From Paenibacillus thalictri (GTDB taxonomy: Bacteria; Bacillota; Bacilli; Paenibacillales; NBRC-103111): a stretch of DNA of 64,000 nucleotides. Of the stretch, positions 58,979 to 64,000 are shown one piece after another (positions within the stretch are counted from its first letter, which is position 1; every line of letters begins with the position of its first letter). The stretch lies in NCBI RefSeq assembly GCF_004307995.1, contig NZ_SIRE01000022.1:62001-126000 (forward strand), read 5' to 3'. Under the pieces are notes generated by a model. The model saw only the letters and a list, made by a program, of their open reading frames with translations. It searched no databases and was not told where the DNA came from. The position numbers and the translations under genes were made by a program.

Positions 58979-60430
58979 TTAGGGGGTTCTGTACACGGGC
59001 CCCTTCACTCCATCCTCGACATAAGGCGTCGTGTTCTCACCAGGCGGAGTCACTTCTCCCTCTTTTCCGTTGTTGACAGCAATCAGCGTCGGCTGAGCGG
59101 AATAGGTGTCCTTGGAGATGAGCTCGCTTGCCGTGACGAGGCCGTCGACCTTTTTCACCCGGCGTGTCTCAACAACATACCCCGGCTTGCCATTGCTGAG
59201 CAGTTCGGTTTTCCCGACTTTCAGCTGCGGGTTGTGCACATATTTTACCGGTGGCTTGAGCGTTTCGAGCGTTCGGGACTCGACTTCATAAGTGACATTG
59301 GCCGGAGCATTGCCAAACAACTTGATGGTGACCTGATTGTCCGTGGTGGCGGAGCGGATCAGCAGGTAAGCCCCCGTTGTATTCTGAAAGCGAAAATTGA
59401 TAAAACCGCTGGCAAACGTCGCATCTTGGCCAAGCGGCACATAGCTGATCGGCAGCGAATGGTTGCGCCGCTCGACAATTTTTAAACCGCTGAGCAGCAC
59501 CGCATTGTAAAGCGTAGACGATACTTGGCAGATTCCCCCGCCGATACCGGGTACAAGTTTGCCGTTCACAATGACCGGGGCTTCTTGAAATCCGTATTTC
59601 GTCTCGGTTAATTCGATAAATTTGCTGTAATCGAAAATTTCCCCCGGTTTTAGCACCACGTCTTGAATGGAAGCGGCAGTGGAACGGACGTTATGGATCC
59701 GGCCCGCGCTATTTTGCGGCGGAGCGTAGGTGGTGAACTCGGTTAGCTTGCGGTCGATCCGTTGTGCTTTGAGGGATTCCATGGTGACCGCAGGTTTAGC
59801 CGTGGTCAGCGGAACACGCACCGTTGCCGGCCCCATCGTTGGTTCGGCGGCATGAAATGGGGGGATCGTTTGTTTGACCAGCTCATAGAGCTTATCGTAA
59901 TCGATGCGCTCCACATTATGCTCCGGAATATAGCCGATCGTGTCGTCTTCGCCGACGACTCTTTGCGCATTCACCGGCTGCTTATCGTCCCAAGCGGCCC
60001 ATATTTGCCGAACGGTTTGTTTCAGCGCCGCCGCATCCAGTGCCGTTTCAAAAGTCAGCGCCTGATTCCGCATCGCCCATCGCGCTTTCGCCCTGTCCCA
60101 TAACGAACCGATGCGCAACGCATCGAGGGTATGTTGAAGCTGCCCGGCATTGGAGGAGAGGCCAAGCTGCTGCAGTGTCCATGAAGCGTGCGCCGGTGCA
60201 CCTGCAGGAAGCTGCAGGTTAACGACTCGCTCATTGACCCGCCCGGTTTGGAGGCCAAGCTGCCGCTCCCACTCGGTAAAAGTCATGCCGCCGATGCTCC
60301 AGCCTGAGAGAGTAACCCCGGCAGGAATCGTTTGTTTGCTTCCGTAAACGGAAACTGTCGCTGCAGCGGTAATGACGCAGCCGAGCAGACTGATGATCGC
60401 AATGACCGCGTACTGACGCACTTTTGGCAT
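58979..60430 (-). CDS. VanW-family protein with G5 domain
   Basis: This 483-residue cell-envelope protein has one N-terminal membrane or signal segment (about 7-27). A peptidoglycan-binding_4-like region follows (about 30-190). The VanW domain comes next (about 225-370; VLKPGEIFDYSKFI, PGIGGGICQVSSTLYNAVLLSGL, ERRNHSLPISYVPLGQDA). The C-terminal G5 domain (about 375-450) ends with a TASELISKDTY strand. VanW proteins take part in wall remodelling; the biochemical role is unknown. ATG 60430 on the minus strand follows AAAGGGG and is preferred over GTG 60460. It faces ftsE, with 287 bases between starts that hold only a short palindrome CTCGTACGAG (60475-60484). Confidence 0.88.
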   Translation of the reverse strand: MPKVRQYAVIAIISLLGCVITAAATVSVYGSKQTIPAGVTLSGWSIGGMTFTEWERQLGLQTGRVNERVVNLQLPAGAPAHASWTLQQLGLSSNAGQLQHTLDALRIGSLWDRAKARWAMRNQALTFETALDAAALKQTVRQIWAAWDDKQPVNAQRVVGEDDTIGYIPEHNVERIDYDKLYELVKQTIPPFHAAEPTMGPATVRVPLTTAKPAVTMESLKAQRIDRKLTEFTTYAPPQNSAGRIHNVRSTAASIQDVVLKPGEIFDYSKFIELTETKYGFQEAPVIVNGKLVPGIGGGICQVSSTLYNAVLLSGLKIVERRNHSLPISYVPLGQDATFASGFINFRFQNTTGAYLLIRSATTDNQVTIKLFGNAPANVTYEVESRTLETLKPPVKYVHNPQLKVGKTELLSNGKPGYVVETRRVKKVDGLVTASELISKDTYSAQPTLIAVNNGKEGEVTPPGENTTPYVEDGVKGPVYRTP

Positions 60431-60717
60431 TTGGCATACCCCTTTACCCTTTTTCCCCACACAAACGCAAACTTCTCGTACGAGCTATATATATGCCGGG
60501 CTTGGCAAATCTTGAACGGTTGTTTTTCTCCATTTTTCGCCGAATGTCGCTTACTAGCGAAATATTCCGCTCTCTCCGATCGGCGGCAGGCGCAAACAGA
60601 CCGGTTTCAACAACCGTTACGATATTGTGAATAATTTTGGAAAAAAGGTCGGATTTAAAGGATTTTAGAGAACGGCGTCGAACTTGTATAGGCTAGCTAA
60701 ATACAGGATGTGATACC

Positions 60718-61404
60718 GTGATTGAAATGCACGACATTTGGAAGACGTATGCCGATGGGACTCATGCGCTGCGGGGCCTGAGCGTAAGGGTCAATCCGAG
60801 CGAGTTCGTTTATGTGGTCGGGCCATCCGGCGCAGGCAAATCGACATTTATGAAGTTGATATATAGGGAAGAACGCCCGACGAAGGGCAGTATTTTTGTG
60901 AACGGATTCAATCTGGAGAAATTGAAGCAGCGGAAAATTCCGTATTTGCGCCGCAATATCGGGGTGGTGTTTCAGGATTTCCGGCTGCTGCCCAAGCTAA
61001 CCATTTATGAAAACATCGCGTTTGCGATGGAAGTGATAGAAGCGCCAAAAAAGATTATTAAGAAACGTACATTGGAAGTGCTTGAGCTTGTCAATTTGAA
61101 GGATAAGGTAAATTCGCTGCCAACCCAGCTGTCCGGCGGGGAGCAGCAGCGGATTGCGATTGCGCGGGCGATCGTCAATAACCCTTCGGTAATTATCGCC
61201 GACGAGCCTACGGGAAATCTCGACCCCGATACCTCCTGGGATATTATGAAGCTGATGGAGGAAATCAATTTCCGCGGCACGACCATCATCATGGCTACAC
61301 ACAACAAAGAGATCGTGAACACAATGCGCAAACGGGTGCTCGCCATCGAGCACGGACACATTGTTCGCGACGAGATTCGAGGTGATTACGGTTATGAGGA
61401 TTAG
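60718..61404 (+). CDS. ftsE: Cell-division ABC transporter ATP-binding protein FtsE
   Basis: FtsE is the ATPase of the FtsEX complex, which activates peptidoglycan hydrolases rather than transporting a substrate. The 228 residues have Walker A GPSGAGKST (about 37-45), Q-loop, signature LSGGEQQR, Walker B VIIADEPTGNLDP and the H-loop histidine in MATHN. GTG 60718 follows AGGATGTG. ftsX starts inside its last codons. In Bacillus FtsEX controls CwlO, whose likely counterpart lies just downstream. Confidence 0.97.
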   Translation: MIEMHDIWKTYADGTHALRGLSVRVNPSEFVYVVGPSGAGKSTFMKLIYREERPTKGSIFVNGFNLEKLKQRKIPYLRRNIGVVFQDFRLLPKLTIYENIAFAMEVIEAPKKIIKKRTLEVLELVNLKDKVNSLPTQLSGGEQQRIAIARAIVNNPSVIIADEPTGNLDPDTSWDIMKLMEEINFRGTTIIMATHNKEIVNTMRKRVLAIEHGHIVRDEIRGDYGYED

Positions 61405-62311
61405 TACCGCCGTCCGACATGTCCGCGAAGGCACCAAAAATGTCGTCCGCAACGGGTGGATGTCTTTTGCCTCTATCAGTTCTATCTCCATATCGCTGTT
61501 TATACTTGGCGTGTTTCTGCTATTGACGCTGAACGTCAATTATTTGGCCGATCAGATCGAGAAGCAGGTGGAAATCCGCGTTTATTTGGAAGTCAATACA
61601 CCAAAAGATCAGATGGTTGCGCTGCAAAAAAGCATTACAGGCATCAATCAGGTGAACAAGGTGACCTTCGTCTCCAAAGACGAAGGTCTCAAATTCCTGC
61701 GCGAAAAACTTGGCGAGAGCGGCAAGGCGCTGTTAGAGGGGTTCGACGGGGACAACAACCCGCTTAACGATTCGTTTACGGTTGAAGTGGCCGAACCTCG
61801 CGAAGTAGCGAATGTCGCCCAGCAAATCAGCGCGCTCAATAACGGCAAAAGCCCGAAGCCGATTTACAAAGTCAGCTACGGACAAGGCACGGTGGAGACG
61901 ATGTTTAAGGTGACCGGTGTCGTCCGCAACATTGGTTTGGTGCTGGTGGCCGGTTTGGCCCTCACCGCCATGTTCCTGATCGCCAACACGATCAAGCTGA
62001 CGATCTTGAACCGGCGCCGGGAGATTGCGATCATGAAACTGGTCGGCGCAACAAACCAGTTTATTCGGTGGCCCTTTTTTATCGAGGGTATGCTGCTGGG
62101 CATTATCGGGTCGCTGATTCCCGCCGGCGTTTTGTTGTACGGGTACTGGGAGTTAATGAACGTTAGCCAACTGGAGCTGAATTTGCTGCTCATTAAGCTG
62201 AAGCCTTTTGAAGAGGTGTGTTATTCGCTAGGGGGGCTGCTGTTCGGCATCGGTATTATGATCGGCGTCTGGGGCAGTGTCCTGTCGGTGAGAAAGTTTT
62301 TACGGGTTTAA
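61394..62311 (+). CDS. ftsX: Cell-division membrane protein FtsX
   Basis: FtsX is the four-helix membrane partner of FtsE. It passes the ATPase signal to extracellular murein hydrolases through its first outer loop. The 305 residues have an N-terminal cytosolic segment with NVVRNGWMSFASISSIS, a first membrane helix (about 25-50), a large extracellular domain (about 55-165), then three helices in the FtsX/MacB-type domain. ATG 61394 overlaps ftsE by 11 bases and follows GAGGTGA (61379-61385); a farther start at 61361 is unsupported. Confidence 0.96.
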   Translation: MRISTAVRHVREGTKNVVRNGWMSFASISSISISLFILGVFLLLTLNVNYLADQIEKQVEIRVYLEVNTPKDQMVALQKSITGINQVNKVTFVSKDEGLKFLREKLGESGKALLEGFDGDNNPLNDSFTVEVAEPREVANVAQQISALNNGKSPKPIYKVSYGQGTVETMFKVTGVVRNIGLVLVAGLALTAMFLIANTIKLTILNRRREIAIMKLVGATNQFIRWPFFIEGMLLGIIGSLIPAGVLLYGYWELMNVSQLELNLLLIKLKPFEEVCYSLGGLLFGIGIMIGVWGSVLSVRKFLRV

Positions 62312-62446
62312 AGCGTGAATGCGCTTGGCGGACGAAGAGTTTGTGCTTGAGTTTTGCAAACAAGGTTGTGTTTACCCTTGAGTGAACAGGAATTCCTGAG
62401 ATACATAAGCAGAGGGAAGTGCTAGATTTCAAGGAGGTGTCCTTAT

Positions 62447-63637
62447 TTGAAAAAGTCTATTCTGCCTGCAATAACCGCGGCTGCGCTGCTGGGAACTTTG
62501 ATTATGCCGCAATATGGATTCGCATTGTCCGAATCCGAACGGATTAACCAGGAATTGTCCAAATTAAAAAAGGACAAGGCCAGCGCCCAGCAAAAAGCGA
62601 GCGACGCCCAGAATCAAATTGGCAAGGTGCAGCAGGAGAAACAGCAAACCTCGAAGGATATTAACTTGATTATGAATCAAGTGGATGAAGTGACGAAGAA
62701 GTTGACCGACTTGAACAATAAGGTCGCTGCCAAAACCGATGAGCTGCAGGAAAACGCGCAAAATCTGCAGGACGCCGAGGAGCGGGTCGCCACACGGGAT
62801 CAGATGCTGCGCTCGCGGCTCCGCCTCATGTATATGAACGGGTTCGTTTCTTACGCCGATGTGCTGCTCAGCTCAACCAGCTTTTCCGATTTTCTCGATC
62901 GCCTCAATGCTCTCAATTCGATTGTAAACCAAGATAAAGAGGTGCTCGAAGCCAATCAGCGCGACCGCGACCTGATTGCGGAAAAGAAGCAAGTCGTCGA
63001 GACGCAGCTGGCCGAAGTCAAGCAGCTGTATAGCGATGCGGAGGACACCAAGGCTGAGCTGGTTGCGAAGGAGAAGGAAAAAGAAGTTAAGATCGCCAGC
63101 CTGACCAAAAAGGAAAAAGAGCTTGAGGATATCACGGAAGAGCAGCAGAATCTCGTGATTTCATTCGCCAAGAAAGAATCGCAATTGCTGGCGGAACAAA
63201 TTAAAGCACAGAAGAAACCATCCAATTTTACATACAACGGCGGCAAATTCGCCTATCCTTTGGTGAAGCAAGCTACGATGACCTCCGATTTCGGAGTGCG
63301 TAAAGACCCGTTCACCGGCAAGCAGGCCGGACATACCGGCATCGATTTGGCGGTTCCGAAGGGAACCGATATTTTGGCCGCTGAGAATGGCGTCGTCATC
63401 TTGGCTGGCTGGTGGAGCGGTTACGGCAACTGTGTGATCATCGACCATGGCAAGGGTGTTTGGACGCTGTACGGTCATATCCGCGACGGCGGCATTGGCG
63501 TGGAAAAAGGCGAAAGTGTCAAGCGCGGCCAAAAAATCGCCGAGGTTGGCGCAACCGGCCGCGCGACCGGGAATCACCTGCATTTTGAGGTGCGGATTAA
63601 CGAGGAGCCCGTTGACCCTAAGCCTTACTTGCGCTAA
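62447..63637 (+). CDS. Secreted coiled-coil M23 murein hydrolase (EnvC-like)
   Basis: This 396-residue exported protein starts at TTG 62447 after AAGGAGGTG (62431-62439). It has a signal peptide (cleavage near ALS at about 24-27), a long coiled coil (about 27-255) and a C-terminal M23 peptidase domain (about 275-395). Zinc-site motifs are HTGIDLA and HLHFEV. Active proteins of this type cleave peptide cross-links; EnvC-type ones act as amidase activators. Since the H-x-x-x-D and H-x-H ligands are present, it is probably active. The position after ftsEX suggests that FtsX recruits the coiled coil, as with CwlO in Bacillus or PcsB in streptococci. Confidence 0.92.
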   Translation: MKKSILPAITAAALLGTLIMPQYGFALSESERINQELSKLKKDKASAQQKASDAQNQIGKVQQEKQQTSKDINLIMNQVDEVTKKLTDLNNKVAAKTDELQENAQNLQDAEERVATRDQMLRSRLRLMYMNGFVSYADVLLSSTSFSDFLDRLNALNSIVNQDKEVLEANQRDRDLIAEKKQVVETQLAEVKQLYSDAEDTKAELVAKEKEKEVKIASLTKKEKELEDITEEQQNLVISFAKKESQLLAEQIKAQKKPSNFTYNGGKFAYPLVKQATMTSDFGVRKDPFTGKQAGHTGIDLAVPKGTDILAAENGVVILAGWWSGYGNCVIIDHGKGVWTLYGHIRDGGIGVEKGESVKRGQKIAEVGATGRATGNHLHFEVRINEEPVDPKPYLR

Positions 63638-63805
63638 GCTGATTCACGAGTCATCATCGTGCTTTAGTCCGAGTTGACAGATGGGGCGACAAGGCGGTTG
63701 CTTTCGTATTTTTGCGGAAGCACCGATAATAAATGGGTATAGCTTGTCATATACTAGAAGGACGAGAGCGTAAGGCTTATGCAAAAAGGCGGTGAAGCTT
63801 GAGGA

Positions 63806-64000
63806 ATGATTTTTAAAGGACGCACGGTTTTGGCATTTATTTTACTTGCGATGTTCGCCAGCAGCATCTTGACGCTGACGCTGGTGCAGCCGTCTTTTTT
63901 CGCCGAGAAGGGCGGGCAGGTATCGGCGGCGGTTAAGTCGGGCCTCACCTCCAAAGACTTAAGCAAGCTGTCTACGACATACTCCCTGATTGAGGGCAAG
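63806..64000 (+). CDS. Carboxy-terminal processing protease (S41), 3'-truncated
   Basis: The first 65 codons run off the right edge. ATG 63806 follows GGCGGTGA (63788-63795). An N-terminal membrane segment (VLAFILLAMFASSILTLTLV, about 8-27) is followed by a segment ending LTSKDLSKLSTTYSLIEGK, typical of the start of Paenibacillus CtpA/CtpB-type S41 proteases that have a PDZ and a protease domain farther on. Those domains are outside the window, so the call rests on the N-terminus and on the ftsEX-M23-ctp order common in Bacillota. Confidence 0.72.
   Translation, partial: MIFKGRTVLAFILLAMFASSILTLTLVQPSFFAEKGGQVSAAVKSGLTSKDLSKLSTTYSLIEGK

Noticed and set aside
58970..59485. Plus-strand 171-codon frame
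   Set aside because: It is antisense to the well-supported VanW/G5 gene and has no recognisable motif.

Overview
The window looks like chromosome from a motile, spore-forming, Gram-positive Bacillota close to Paenibacillus. The main reasons are S-layer-homology (SLH) surface proteins, an alpha/beta-type spore protein, the degSU-comF-flgM-hag gene order known from Bacillus, the fliW-csrA-hag regulatory set, a long-form hibernation factor, a prfB programmed frameshift and an argCJBDFGH block. No rRNA, tRNA, insertion sequence, prophage or CRISPR array was seen.

Layout. 1-6.5 kb holds two SLH genes. The first is cut by the left edge; the second is a 1199-residue S-layer-type protein with an elaborate leader. 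6.9-11.3 kb holds a spore protein, metK and a secreted phosphodiester-glycosidase-type protein. 11.4-24.5 kb is degS-degU, a small membrane protein, comFA, comFC and a flagellar run (yvyF, flgM, flgN, flgK, flgL, yviE, fliW, csrA, hag). 24.7-40.6 kb is a tightly packed same-strand island. It starts with a helical protein of unknown function and a Maf-type flagellin glycosyltransferase, and continues with a legionaminic-acid-type nonulosonate pathway: dehydratase, aminotransferase, hydrolysing epimerase, NeuB-type synthase, NeuD-type acetyltransferase, CBS-nucleotidyltransferase and CMP-sugar synthetase. Mixed into it are seven tailoring-type genes: two methyltransferases, an ATP-grasp/HAD pair, a PIG-L deacetylase, an SGNH hydrolase, and two Gfo/Idh/MocA oxidoreductases. 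40.6-43.7 kb resumes flagellar filament genes (flaG, fliD, fliS, fliT-like). 43.7-49.9 kb holds a DnaA-box cluster, a cold-shock gene, hpf, secA, prfB and a YitT membrane protein. 50.2-58.5 kb is the arginine operon. 58.6-58.9 kb is a GC-rich array of three roughly 98-bp repeats. 59-64 kb has a VanW/G5 protein on the minus strand, then ftsE, ftsX, an M23 murein hydrolase and the start of a carboxy-terminal processing protease, the usual FtsEX cell-wall neighbourhood.

How the genes work together. FlgM would restrain the flagellar sigma factor, and FliW/CsrA would control flagellin translation through a near-consensus CsrA hairpin in the hag leader. FlgN, FliS and FliT-like proteins are export chaperones. 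The Maf protein would transfer the nonulosonate made by the island onto flagellin. Three candidate sigma-D promoters (flgM, hag, flaG) share one architecture. The 25-40 kb island reads as visibly more A+T-rich than the arginine region, which would fit exchange of the surface-glycan genes; that is an impression, not a calculation.

The most interesting items are the elaborated legionaminic-acid island with a G10 homopolymer in one gene, the DnaA-box cluster with a 21-bp palindrome, the hag CsrA hairpin, a full sigma-H consensus before hpf, tandem in-frame starts in the S-layer gene, and the 98-bp repeats.
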